The position numbers and the translations under genes were made by a program. This document shows, in pieces, positions 34,246 through 44,277 of a DNA stretch of 64,000 bases (within the stretch, counting starts at the first letter, position 1; each line of letters starts with the position of its first letter). The notes under the pieces were generated by a model that was not told where the DNA came from, did not search any database, and saw only the letters and a program-made list of their open reading frames with translations. Source of the DNA: Absidia repens (lineage: Eukaryota > Mucoromycota > Mucoromycetes > Mucorales > Cunninghamellaceae); the NCBI GenBank assembly GCA_002105175.1, contig MCGE01000001.1, positions 3,472,001 through 3,536,000 on the forward strand, written 5' to 3'.

Positions 34246-36594
34246 CTACACTATGCTAATACTACTAACTACTTCTACATTCTGGCAATTGGCAAAAGGA
34301 CTATAGAAGGAACGCTCAGCAAGCACCAATTCTTGAATATCTTTGCACTTTATCGTCAAGAGGCCGTTCTTTTTCATATTTTGAACCAATGATTCACCAG
34401 CATCCAATCCAGGATCAAAACCGCCATCATTATGATCATCATGATATAAAGAAGCCATGTTGTCGAATTCCTTTTGCGAGCATTTTCCCATGGAGACCAC
34501 AACATATGAAGCCATAATTTCTTCCAGAGTGAACCACACTGCAGCTGGCCTTTGATGAAGTTCATGATCCGCTATCGTCGTCGTCGTCGTCGTCGTTGTC
34601 GTGTCTTTGACTAAAAGTAAATTGCCCATCCCTTTCTGAAATCGATTTCCAGAGTAGAGGGCACCACCGCACAAAGTCAACGTGGATAGGTTGGTATAAG
34701 GCATAGAGATATGAACGTTGCCTAATCGCTTCTCCGGGCCTTGTATATGTTGCTTCGTTTCATCATTGCTTGGTGGTAATATTGATGCTGATATTTTTCG
34801 TCTTCTTGATGTTGGATCACTGAAAACCACATCTTCCAAGTTCAGCACGGATAATTGTCGACAGCGTTGAGAGACGAGACTAAAGACATCAGTTCCCATA
34901 ACACGAGCTCCACCCAAATCGAGTACTTTCAAAGGATGACGCCGATCTCCTAATTCCGATGCTGATGCTGATGCTGATGCTGCTGATGATGATGATGCTG
35001 ATGCTGATGTTGGTGGTGCTGGTGAAGATATTGCCGTTGGTTGCGTCATTGCTGGAGTATTCGTCGAGGATGCTGTTCTGTTTCGTGATCCATATACCGC
35101 GCAATCTAATAGTCCAAGATGTTGTAAATGCGGACACCGATCCAGAATCAATTCCATATCAATTGCATTGTGTCGATCAAGGATAAGTGTTTCAAGTTGG
35201 TTGGTGCCAGACGCCAAACTCTCCAAAATATGTTTTTGAAACAATCCACACTCTTGTATTTTCAAAGATGCCAGGGGGTTTCGAGAGATACAATACTGCA
35301 AAAAGCTGTGATCAGGAGATACAACACCGTCATCGAGGCGTTCATAAGTACTGGAGCAGTCGTGGAGCTGTATGGATTGTAATGCTGATGGTGTGAATGT
35401 CATCCCTTCCAAAATTTCGTCATGCCCAAATAGAATCAATCTTTCCACAAAGCCAAGATGGATGTTCTCGAGACTGATGGTGTGTAATGAGCCAGCAAAA
35501 AAATAGGGCCATCTAAGCTTTCCCGGAGAACGCACATTCTGGACAAACCCAACCCGTAACGCATACGCCAATGGTTCATCTCTGGGAAAAATCGAATGAT
35601 GTTCATCGTGAGTATAGGATCTTGCTGTCATTTGAAGGTGTTGGAGACCAGATAATCGAACGGCCAAATACAGAAGCGTCGGGACCAGCCACTGTCGCTG
35701 CCGGTGTCGTTGTTGTTGTTGTCGTTTGATGTTGATTTTGAGGTGCAAAGTTGTCAAGCGAGGCCACACCCGAATCGCAGATACCCACTTCTCCAAACCG
35801 TCCATCGTAGCGATACTTGTATCTTGTTCCACCGTGCTGAAGCTACGTTTCACGAGCGCCAATGTTTCAAGTCTAGGACAATTGTCTTGTATGAGATCCA
35901 TCAGTTCAATAAAGTCCATAAATGGTTCACGAGCCAAGTTGTGGTCATCATCATCATCATCATCATCATCCATCTTGTAAACCACTGAGCTGAGGTCCAA
36001 TTGCACAAGATTAGAAACAAAGGGAAGAATGATGTTGGCCAGGATCGGGTAAGAAATCCTTTCTTCCAACTTGAATGCTGTCATTTTTGAGCCACCGAGT
36101 GATTGGAAGAATTCAACGAGAAGAGCCTGACGAGCATCCGAAACACCTGGTATAGATTGCTGTGTCATTTGTTGAAGCCCTTGGCTGCGTCGACAGTTTG
36201 GTATCGAATGGAGTGGTGTTGATATGAGAATGTCCATTATCTTGCTGGTGATGGTGAATGAAGTGATATTAGGACATAGCGCAGAAAGTCGGTGTAGCTG
36301 ATCGCCTGAAGTGTCGTCATACAGTAAGGACAGTTGTTGAATGTGATGACCAATAGGGATGCCAGAGGTGGTATAGTTTTCTGCGAAAGAGCATTCTATA
36401 TCGTCCAAGATAGAATCCAGGGTACGCTCTTTCCGAAAATAGTTGAAGATGGTGACTGAATTGAATACATGAGGACTGAGCAAGGTGTTCCACGCAGTGT
36501 TCACAGATCGGAGAGTAGCATATTGATCGGGATTGATCAGAGTAAAAATAAGTTGCACCACTTCATGAGGAAGATCATTGAATTGGCTAGGCAT
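34246..36594 (-). CDS. F-box protein, probably with leucine-rich repeats
   Basis: 782 aa in one exon from ATG 36594 (MPSQFNDLPHEVV); the open frame continues upstream only into a Phe run from an A/T tract. Residues ~5-45 are an F-box (FNDLPHEVVQLIF, RSVNTAWNTLLSP), which binds Skp1 in SCF ubiquitin ligases. Behind it are irregular leucine-rich segments (LETLALVKRSF, LVQLDLSSVV, LSVLNLEDVVF, LSTLTLCGGAL) typical of substrate-binding LRRs. Low-complexity inserts interrupt them: a poly-Asp tract, a Ser/Ala-rich run and a Thr run. The substrate cannot be told from sequence. Confidence 0.85.
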   Translation of the reverse strand: MPSQFNDLPHEVVQLIFTLINPDQYATLRSVNTAWNTLLSPHVFNSVTIFNYFRKERTLDSILDDIECSFAENYTTSGIPIGHHIQQLSLLYDDTSGDQLHRLSALCPNITSFTITSKIMDILISTPLHSIPNCRRSQGLQQMTQQSIPGVSDARQALLVEFFQSLGGSKMTAFKLEERISYPILANIILPFVSNLVQLDLSSVVYKMDDDDDDDDDHNLAREPFMDFIELMDLIQDNCPRLETLALVKRSFSTVEQDTSIATMDGLEKWVSAIRVWPRLTTLHLKINIKRQQQQRHRQRQWLVPTLLYLAVRLSGLQHLQMTARSYTHDEHHSIFPRDEPLAYALRVGFVQNVRSPGKLRWPYFFAGSLHTISLENIHLGFVERLILFGHDEILEGMTFTPSALQSIQLHDCSSTYERLDDGVVSPDHSFLQYCISRNPLASLKIQECGLFQKHILESLASGTNQLETLILDRHNAIDMELILDRCPHLQHLGLLDCAVYGSRNRTASSTNTPAMTQPTAISSPAPPTSASASSSSAASASASASELGDRRHPLKVLDLGGARVMGTDVFSLVSQRCRQLSVLNLEDVVFSDPTSRRRKISASILPPSNDETKQHIQGPEKRLGNVHISMPYTNLSTLTLCGGALYSGNRFQKGMGNLLLVKDTTTTTTTTTIADHELHQRPAAVWFTLEEIMASYVVVSMGKCSQKEFDNMASLYHDDHNDGGFDPGLDAGESLVQNMKKNGLLTIKCKDIQELVLAERSFYSPFANCQNVEVVSSISIV

Positions 36595-37102
36595 TACATA
36601 GAAAATATATAAAGGGCAAAAAAAAAAAAAAAAAAAAGGAACAGACAAAAAAGAATGGCTTGAATAAAAGAACTCCGATGGTTCTTGAATTCATATTTCA
36701 CAAATTTGTCAAACACTGCTGAATGGACCCTTATGCCCCTTTCTTCATCATCTCCCATACACATCCACACTGTAACCAACACTTCAGTAGTAAAAATAAT
36801 TAATTTCAAACTGCTCCAATGGAGTTTTTATTTCTTCGCCCCCCCCCCAAAAAAAAGCGATGAATTGATGAGGTCAGGGGAGATATGATGTAGAAATAAA
36901 GTATATATGCTAAATGATACTGCATGAATTAGAATTGTGATAGAGAGAGAGGGGGGAATGATGGTAAAAAAAAAAAAGAGGTAATATTAACAGTAATAAT
37001 AATAATAATAATAATAATTGAGAGCGGGGATAAAATAATACAATGATAAAGAGATGCACGTCCATGCAAACAATACGGCCAAGTCCACCTATCGTTCATT
37101 TC
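36595..37102. other. Spacer upstream of the F-box gene
   Basis: A C9 run near 36840 is followed by A runs, and an (AAT)n microsatellite lies at about 36995-37018. No gene is supported. Confidence 0.5.
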
Positions 37103-39146
37103 CTACACTTTTGCATGGACCTTGAAGTCCGCCCTGACCATTCGAAGAGCCAATGCAACCAGGCTTGCAGCCATTGTCAAAGCCCCACACCACTGAATGG
37201 TTGCCGTCCACCCATAATGCGATTGCAGTAATCCCGATAGTGGTGTGCCCATCAAATTTCCTGCAAAAAACCAAGATCAGTCTAAGCGGATTTGTCTTTT
37301 TTTTTTTTTTTTTTTTTTTTATTGGTTGGAAAATATACTATACCTATAGTAGTCCCCGCATAAGCCATTCCAAGCCCACATTGAACATTTTCTATACCAA
37401 CAATATCAAAAGTAACAGCAGGAATCATGGATACAAATGCACCTGCACTAAGACCAAAAAGTAACGCATAGGCAATATACACACCATAGCTTACAGAGAA
37501 CTGCCAAAGTATCATAGTAAAGATAGCTAAAAAAAAAAAAAAAAATACGGACAAAAAAGTAAATGCATTGATATGATCATATCAAAAATCAACCCCTATC
37601 TTTTTTTTTTCTTACCTGATAAAAACGTGGAGAGAAACATGATATTGAGACGCCCAAAGCGATCGCCCAGAAAACCCAATGTGATCCGACATACGGCGTT
37701 TGTGGCGGACATGATACTCACCAGTGCTGCACCGTGCCCACGATCGATACCAATGGAAGTAGCATAGGTGGGCATCAAAAAGAAAGCCGAAATATATCCA
37801 AATGGCACCAAGAAAGCAAATAAGACGAGGAGGTTAAATTGGGTGCCTAAAAGGGAGGTGTCCACAAGAGCGTACCAAGGACGTTTGGAAGGCGATGGTT
37901 TAAAACGCGACATGGCCAATGCTGTAGCAATACAAAGCAAGCCAAATATCAAGGCACCAAGAACTCTATAGATTTTAAAGAATGCATGGTTTAGTCGAAA
38001 TGGTCGTTTGTTTTGATGGCCCAATGGTCAATACATTACCTCAAAGCGTTCCTGTAGCCCAAATTTTCAATAAGGTTTTGCGTCATGGGGGAAAGGCAAA
38101 CGCCGCCAATACCTGAGCCACTCACCGCTATACCTATGTTTTTTGTTTGTAGTAGTAGAAGCAAGAATGAATAATAGTAGTTCCTTCATGTATAATTGCG
38201 AGAGGGGTCGGGATTCATTCATTCATTTACCTGTAGCAAAGGCTCTTCGTTTGACAAACCACTGAGACGGTAGGCCTATAGACGGTGAGAACACAAATGT
38301 GGCGCCAATACCAAAAAGAATCCCTTGAGATAAATAAATATGCCATAGTTGCGTTGCGAAGCTCGCCAAGATCAGTCCTAAAGGAGCAAGCACGGTGCCT
38401 ATCACCATTGTCCACCGATAACCAAGTCTGACAATGACAGGGGAAATGAAGAGACCAAGTGACATCATACAAGCATTGGCAGACGTGCCAACAAAGGCGA
38501 TCTTGAATGAATCTGTTTGCGTACCGTAAACATCAGGCTGCAAATATCTAGAAGAAAGAAGAAAAATTGTAAAAAAAAAAAATTGTGGTCATCCATTTTT
38601 GTACCAAGGGCGGACTTACAGAGGCTGAAATAGACCCCAACTAATTTGTGCACGTGAGTGTCGACAGGTTGGATTATGTGGTTAGATTCTTTCTTTTTTT
38701 ATTTTCTGGGTGAATTTCTTTTTCTTTTTGATATACCAGAAACAATATCCAAAAACACTAAAGTTGACAAGAAAGGTCGAAAGCACCACAAGCCAACCCT
38801 AAGTCATATTACCAAGTGATTATTAAAAAAAAAAATAGAGTATGAGTGTCTTTTTTTTTCCATTGCGATATATTGGTTCTTGGCTCCTTACAGGGCTTGT
38901 CAAGCCTTCATTCAGTGGTTCTAAAACAATTTCTTCCTCCTTGGTATCTTTTTCATCAGGGTTTCCTTTCGTGCTTTGTTTATTTGCATATTGACTCCTC
39001 CGAGACAAAGTGGTTGTGATTTCATTCAATGAAGACAACGTAGGGAAAGGTGCCATTTCTACCACATGAGGGCAAGAGGCATCATCCGCATCCAAAGTAG
39101 CGTCACTTTCTATGGATCGATTATCTTGTTTAATTCTTTCTTTCAT
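37103..39146 (-). CDS. Major facilitator transporter, monocarboxylate-transporter (MCT/MCH) like
   Basis: Eight exons: 39146-38892, 38798-38737, 38640-38620, 38547-38231, 38133-38040, 37965-37616, 37526-37344 and 37260-37103; they sum to 1440 nt and give 479 aa. A hydrophilic N-terminal tail of about 85 residues precedes the first helix (GWLVVLSTFLVNFSVFGYC), the usual MCT pattern. Twelve membrane spans are plausible. The loop GFLGDRFGR matches the MFS signature. MCT-like fungal carriers move short monocarboxylates, riboflavin or other small acids at the plasma membrane; the substrate is not deducible here. The third exon is only 21 nt and is required for frame. Several introns carry long A/T runs. 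Confidence 0.9.
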
Positions 39147-39345
39147 CTATAATCGAGCAAAAACTTTATATAAATATATATATGTATTTGGGATAGTGAG
39201 AAAGAAGAGAGAGAAAAATAAAAAACGGAGAAGAGAACTAGTTTATGATTGGCAAAAATAATCCGTAAAATAAGTGGGACTCCGAATCATTTGAGGTCAA
39301 GAAAAACTATGGATATTTTATTGATCTACCGCTAAACCTTTAGAT

Positions 39346-39514
39346 TACAGTATTTCCGCTTGTCGCACATTTTGGAAATCGATGTGGTACCTGAAAAAAA
39401 CAGATGTCGGAATTCTAAATAAACAGATGTCGGGATTTTTTTTAACCAACTTGTTGCGCTTTTGGTTTTGACTTGTCGCCAAATCAGTTGTCGGGCTATC
39501 ATACTACATACTAT
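39346..39514 (+). repeat. Left terminal inverted repeat of a 4.4-kb segment
   Basis: It starts TACAGTATTTCCG and includes CTTGTCGCACATTTTGG, ACAGATGTCGGGATTTTTTT, CGCTTTTGGTTTTGACTTGTCGCC and GGGCTATCATACTACATACTAT. The reverse complement of 43618-43763 matches it closely, apart from a roughly 25-bp duplication of ACAGATGTCGG in this copy. A TACAGT start with TA at the outer end is the usual form of Tc1/mariner/pogo termini. Confidence 0.75.
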
Positions 39515-40637
39515 AAAAAAAAAAAAAAAAACAGATACCCCTGCGGAGCGCGCAAGTGCGACGCTTTGCATTCCCACACCAGATCAAGCACCACAACAAA
39601 AAATCAAATACCCAGGCAGAGCGCACAAGTACGATGCTTTTCATCCTCCACCAGGTCAATCATTGTAAAAAAAAAAAAAAAAAAGTCAGTAGTTCAAATC
39701 TTTGATTTCCCAGAGCTCCAGCGGAGCGCAGAGCGTCGTTTATTGGGTATAAAGATAAAAATATCAAATCATATCATATCATCTAAAATAAAATATAAAC
39801 TAAACTATACTAAATAGAATTTCCATGAGACAATCATCAGAAGCGGAGCACGGCCAAAATCCAAAGAGAGATTCTTGGGAGATAACCTTTGCAGGCGTCG
39901 GGTATCCTTGAATTTAACGTGTCAGAGCCCAACAATGCGTCCCAACTTGATCATGAGTTCCAGAATTGTTCGGTTGGATTGGGTTCAGGAGAGTAGGGGT
40001 GAGACAAGTGAAGTAGTCGGTATCCATGGTCAGCAAGTGGTTGTTCTATGTTTTCGATTGTTTGTCCATAACTAGATAGCAGTTTTTGAATTCATAGTAT
40101 ATATATTTTCATCAAGCCATTCTTCCAATTCGTTTCCGTTTTAGTACGTCCCAAGAGAAAGAGAAAAGAAGTGAAAATGAGTACAAACTATCGTGTAACT
40201 TTGCTGAGAGAACTTGTTTAACTTACATTGATAATGCTGCAAAAAGTGGGCGTCGGTAGACCAATACAAGAACCATGTTTTTGTAGTTGAGGCTTCACCA
40301 GTAGCCAAAGATCATGACCGAAAATCAGCGTTTTGTCTATTCCATGTTGACCACCAATTTTCTTTTCTTGCTGCAGCTGTTATTCTTGGTGTTCTTGACC
40401 CTGTCTATACTACTCCAACAGACAAATCGCCTACCTAAAAATAAAAAATAAAAAAAAATCAAGTAAGATATCATCATATAACCAGCATAGCTTCTTTTTT
40501 TGTTATCTTTGTCACCATACCATGAATTACATTCACATTTTTACCTATACTAGTATACGTGGTAAACCGCCTAAAAAAAAAAAAAAAACAAGTGCATTAT
40601 CATAATATAGTCGGTATCTATTCTTTTCTTTTGTTAC
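39512..40637. other. Left interior of the TIR-bounded segment, eroded coding debris
   Basis: It holds an A run (39515-39530) and two degenerate units of about 73 bp (39535-39607 and 39608-39675, sharing GAGCGC.CAAGT.CGA.GCTTT). Short protein-like stretches with no intact gene also occur. On the plus strand 40245-40440 is open for about 60 codons (HVFVVEASPVAKDHDRKSAF). Near 39890 an acceptor-like CTTTGCAG precedes about 33 open codons. No family is recognised. Confidence 0.4.
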
Positions 40638-40849
40638 CTTTCAACCAATACCAAGTCAAAGCCAACGCTACTCAGAATATTCAAAAGATAATGTTGATTC
40701 TAGAGCCACGGACTAATGGGTTGGTTTTTGTGAAGAAGAGACCCAAAAGTGCGTTATTGTCGTCGGTAAGGGAAGCCAACCAAGCCTCAAGAGAATCAAG
40801 CTGACCGGAGGCAAACACCACAATAAATTCCCAACAATGTAAGTCAGTC
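40638..40849 (-). pseudogene. Minus-strand coding fragment, one frame break
   Basis: After an acceptor GACAATAG the minus strand reads protein-like sequence (CWEFIVVFASGQLDSLEAW, ALLGLFFTKTNPLVRG). It is interrupted at the four-base run 40683-40686, where one extra base would continue it (NILSSVGFDLVLVE) to a donor GTAACA at 40637. Two further candidate exons (40570-40545 and from about 40437 down) begin with the related AGGCGGTTT and AGGCGATTT, each after a T-rich intron end. They look like a tandem duplication. No family is recognised; a remnant or exon set of an unknown gene. Confidence 0.35.
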
Positions 40850-40988
40850 CTATTGTCGTCTCGTCTTCATAAATCCGAAACCAAGTCAGTTCGAGTTGAT
40901 TGAAAAAGGAACAGAGAAAAAAGATGCGGGGAAATGCTCTGGTAAAACTTTGTGAGAGTTTATTTTCCATCGGTGTTTAAATATAATT

Positions 40989-43067
40989 ATGTCCGCACCC
41001 GCATTGCTTTCCTTTCTTCTCGCCCAACCTCATCGCAATTTCACCGTAAACCCAAAGGAACCTGAGAATTATCACTATTTGTACAAATGCAAAGACAAAT
41101 TCCTTATATATTTCGCCAAAAACCCTATGAAGAATTGGAAATACACAAGCTTTGAACTACATTTTCTAGGCGACCGGAATTCTCCCAAGAAAACACAATG
41201 GTTGCCGCCTACAAACACTGCCTTACTGTTATGGAAAATGACAAAAAGGTTCCAGCATATGCCAAAAGCATATTGACAATATCAGGAAAGAGGTAAAACT
41301 GTTGCAGAAAATAAAAGAAGGCGCGAAAAAGGTACTAATGAACTATTTTGTTAGGGATGGGGTTTTCCTTTGTAGCTTGTGGCGAAAAAGACTTCGACAC
41401 CATTATCAACAACAAACAACACCTATAACTGGTGACAAAAAATGATTGTGTGATATTTCTAAGAATGCATGGAAAATTTGAAGTTGAACGGTTTCGTATT
41501 TCGTTTTATATAAAGCGATTCAATGAAGGCTCGTTATCAATTGTAAGTTACGGCAACAACTCCACCAATTCAATTTCAAACCAACGGTCCTCTCCACTGT
41601 CATCACTACAACAACAACAGCAACAACAACAACAACACAGCAGCAGCAGCAGTGTCGCCTTGGCAAATCAATCAAGCAAAACAAAGCACCGCCACTTGGG
41701 CATTGATACCATTGAACTCTTTTTTACATGCAGCCGCTTATAAAAAGGTAACTCCGATAATAAAAAATAGTTTTTTTTGTTTTTTTTTGTGTGTATACTC
41801 ACAATGATTACCTTCTTTTTCAATCCATCAGTTATCTGGACGTCCTTTGAATAAAGAAGAACAATGCGTACTAGGAAGTATCAACAACAACAACAACGCT
41901 GCCATCACTACCGCCATCACCACTACTACTGGTACCTTCAAGAAGATACTGATGTCAAATGCCGCTAAGACATTGCAGAAAGAAACCTTGCTCGCTTTGG
42001 ATAAAAGTATTATAAAGTAAGTGATGATCTCAAGTGTATAGAACTTGGGCCTGTTTTTTCTTACTGTTATTTCGTCTCTCTTCTTTGCCAAGTCCTCATA
42101 TCAAGCATTATGAATTTTATCAACCCAACCATCAAAGCTATCATCATAAACCAAATGGTCCCAGCATGCAACTACAAGTGGAAAACGCAAAATTTGGACA
42201 AACAACTGACGCTGGATTAAACGTGGAATCGTCTGCTGTACTTGACCAGGTGATGGCATTGAGTGATCAGGCAAACAATACCGACGCGATGCTGGCATAC
42301 ATTTTGACTACCAAGGCTGATCTCATTGGTCAACCACAAAAGCAATCACAGCTCTACCAGATGCTCTCCATTTTAAAACAAGTGTAAGTACTAGAAAGAA
42401 AGAAAAAGAAACCAGAGATCATTTACATTTGCTAACGACTGCCCGTTCTTTACAATGGGGATATGTTCCTTTAGCACCGATAACATTGGCCCATGGTCAT
42501 GGATTCAAAAAGTTGATGGCGATGGACTGGATTGGTAAGAAAAATAACCATCAATGCAAGATATATGTATGAAATGCCTCTGCGTACTAATGTTATATTT
42601 TTGCTACATAGGTCATATCGGTTATCTTTATATGCTGGAAATGCATGATAATGTGTTTGTTTCGTCGCTCGTCCACACTATGGTGATTCCCAAAGTAACC
42701 GTCCATCTTGTGCAGATGAAGTCCACCCTCAACTATCTTTTTGTACTCAAGGTAAAGTAGAGAGACGGATATTTATAGACACTGGTTACTAATTGTTTTT
42801 GTTGTTGTTGTTGTTGTTGTTGTTAACACACCACGGATGGGGCATAGAGTTTTATGGTTACATTGTGCAATGAACTCAGTAGAAAGATGTTGGACAGTGA
42901 CATGAACAAGCGGCTTTTAGGTATTACTCACTGTCAGCCCATGGATGATACGGCGTCTCCGTCATTTGTGTTTTTTTACTCCTTCTACCCCTCGTTTCAA
43001 GAAACGAAAGCTGTTGACTTTAGAAGACGACGACGACGACGACGACGATCATGGTGATGAACAATGA
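40989..43067 (+). CDS. Multi-exon gene with several frame breaks; function unknown
   Basis: Good GT-AG splices link the exons 40989-41080, 41170-41292, 41355 to ~41747, 41832-42016, 42093-42383, 42475-42534, 42612-42751 and 42848-43067. The protein-like parts run from MSAPALLSFLLAQPHRNF through a poly-Gln insert, LIPLNSFLHAAAYKKLSGRP and HIGYLYMLEMHDNVFVSSL to a C-terminus with a KKRK basic patch and a poly-Asp tail. Frame is lost at 41437-41442 (A6), in the CAG/CAA region near 41610-41655, at 42507-42511 (A5) and at 42971-42977 (T7). At the A6, A5 and T7 runs removing one base restores it. I do not recognise the family. The KKRK plus acid tail suggests a nuclear protein. It may be an ageing gene inside a transposon-like segment, or an intact gene with homopolymer errors. 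A polyadenylation-like AAATAAAAAG lies at about 43151. Confidence 0.5.
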
Positions 43068-43502
43068 CGGACTCTTGGTGGTTTGGTGGTGCTTCAGCTT
43101 TTTTAGTGTTATTGTGTTATTATATTATGTTGTCTTTTATCTTCTTTTATGTAAATAAAAAGTATATCTTTTTTACCCTGTTATGACTTGAATTGCATGC
43201 ACTATCTTTTGTATGTAGCATAGGTAATAATAACTTTTTATCCAGTGTAGAACCGTTTTACTTCAGTTTTTAGAATATTCTAAGTGTATTGGCATAGGAA
43301 TGGCGTTTGGACTGGGGGAACATAAACTAGAGAGAGGGAGGGGACTGATTAATGGGGATGGGCAATGAGTGGGAAAATATAATGTGGTGCTGGTTTATCT
43401 TATTTTGTAGATGATATGATTTGATTTGATATGTTTATGTTTATACCCAATAAACGTTTTTTGTACCTTTATCTTTTTGCAATGCCTTTTTTTTCATTAA
43501 GC
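43068..43502. other. 3' flank of the broken gene
   Basis: AT-rich with no supported gene. It runs to the heptamer array. Confidence 0.45.
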
Positions 43503-43617
43503 AGTATGTAGTATGTAGTATGTAGTATGTAGTATGTAGTATGTAGTATGTAGTATGTAGTATGTAGTATGTAGTATGTAGTATGTAGTATGTAGTAGGT
43601 GGTAGGTGGTAGGTGGT
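43503..43617 (+). repeat. Heptamer tandem array AGTATGT plus variant GTGGTAG units
   Basis: About 13 uninterrupted copies of AGTATGT (43503-43596) pass into about four GTGGTAG-like units just inside the right terminal repeat. The left terminal repeat has only two such units at the same place (CATACTACATACTAT). Confidence 0.9.
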
Positions 43618-43763
43618 AGGTAGCAGGATAGCCCAATAACTGATTTGGCGACAAGTCAAAACCAAAAGCGCGATAAGTTGGTCAAAAAAATCCCGACATC
43701 TGTTTTATTTCAGGTGCGACATCGATTTTAAAATATGCGACAAGCAATTCCGGAAATACTGTA
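43618..43763 (-). repeat. Right terminal inverted repeat of the 4.4-kb segment
   Basis: On the minus strand it starts TACAGTATTTCCGGAATTGCTTGTCGCATATTTT-like sequence and shares the subterminal TGTCG motifs with 39346-39514. Both outer ends carry TA. Confidence 0.75.
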
Positions 43764-43972
43764 CTCATCACTGGCTCGTCCATATCACACGTACCACGTT
43801 GGACCCAACCTAAATACAAAACCCCGTCCTTCTCCCCATATTTCTTCGGAACAAACGACCTAACATTGGTGTAAGTTTTTCCGTTCGCCTGATCACAAAA
43901 CACACACACACACATTGATCATATACAATATTTTAATCATCATTTTCAATAAAGAAGGAAAAAGAACCATTT

Positions 43973-44232
43973 TTATTTGTTTGATACTATATCTAATGCT
44001 ACCAAAATCATATCTAATTCGTTTCTATTATCTGCCAACAATTGCCATATTTCGTTGTTCTTAGTTTCCAGTACCACTGCATTCGTTATATAACAATCCA
44101 AACTTGGGTCACATTTGCCATAGCGTGTCAGTTCATCCAGTGATACCTTTTTAACAAGTGTTCGATGCTAATATATATATATATATATAAAACAGGAATT
44201 AAAAAGGAAGGTTGGTCAATATCCCATGTTTC

Positions 44233-44277
<45 letters not shown>

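Noticed and set aside
39680..39710. tRNA-like B box (AGTTCAAATC) suggesting a SINE or tRNA
   Set aside because: No A box at a usual distance and no cloverleaf; a 10-base match is weak in AT-rich DNA.
43503..43617. Telomeric repeat or CRISPR-like array
   Set aside because: The AGTATGT units are contiguous with no spacers, are internal, and match no telomere motif. It is a simple expansion of a sequence present in both terminal repeats.
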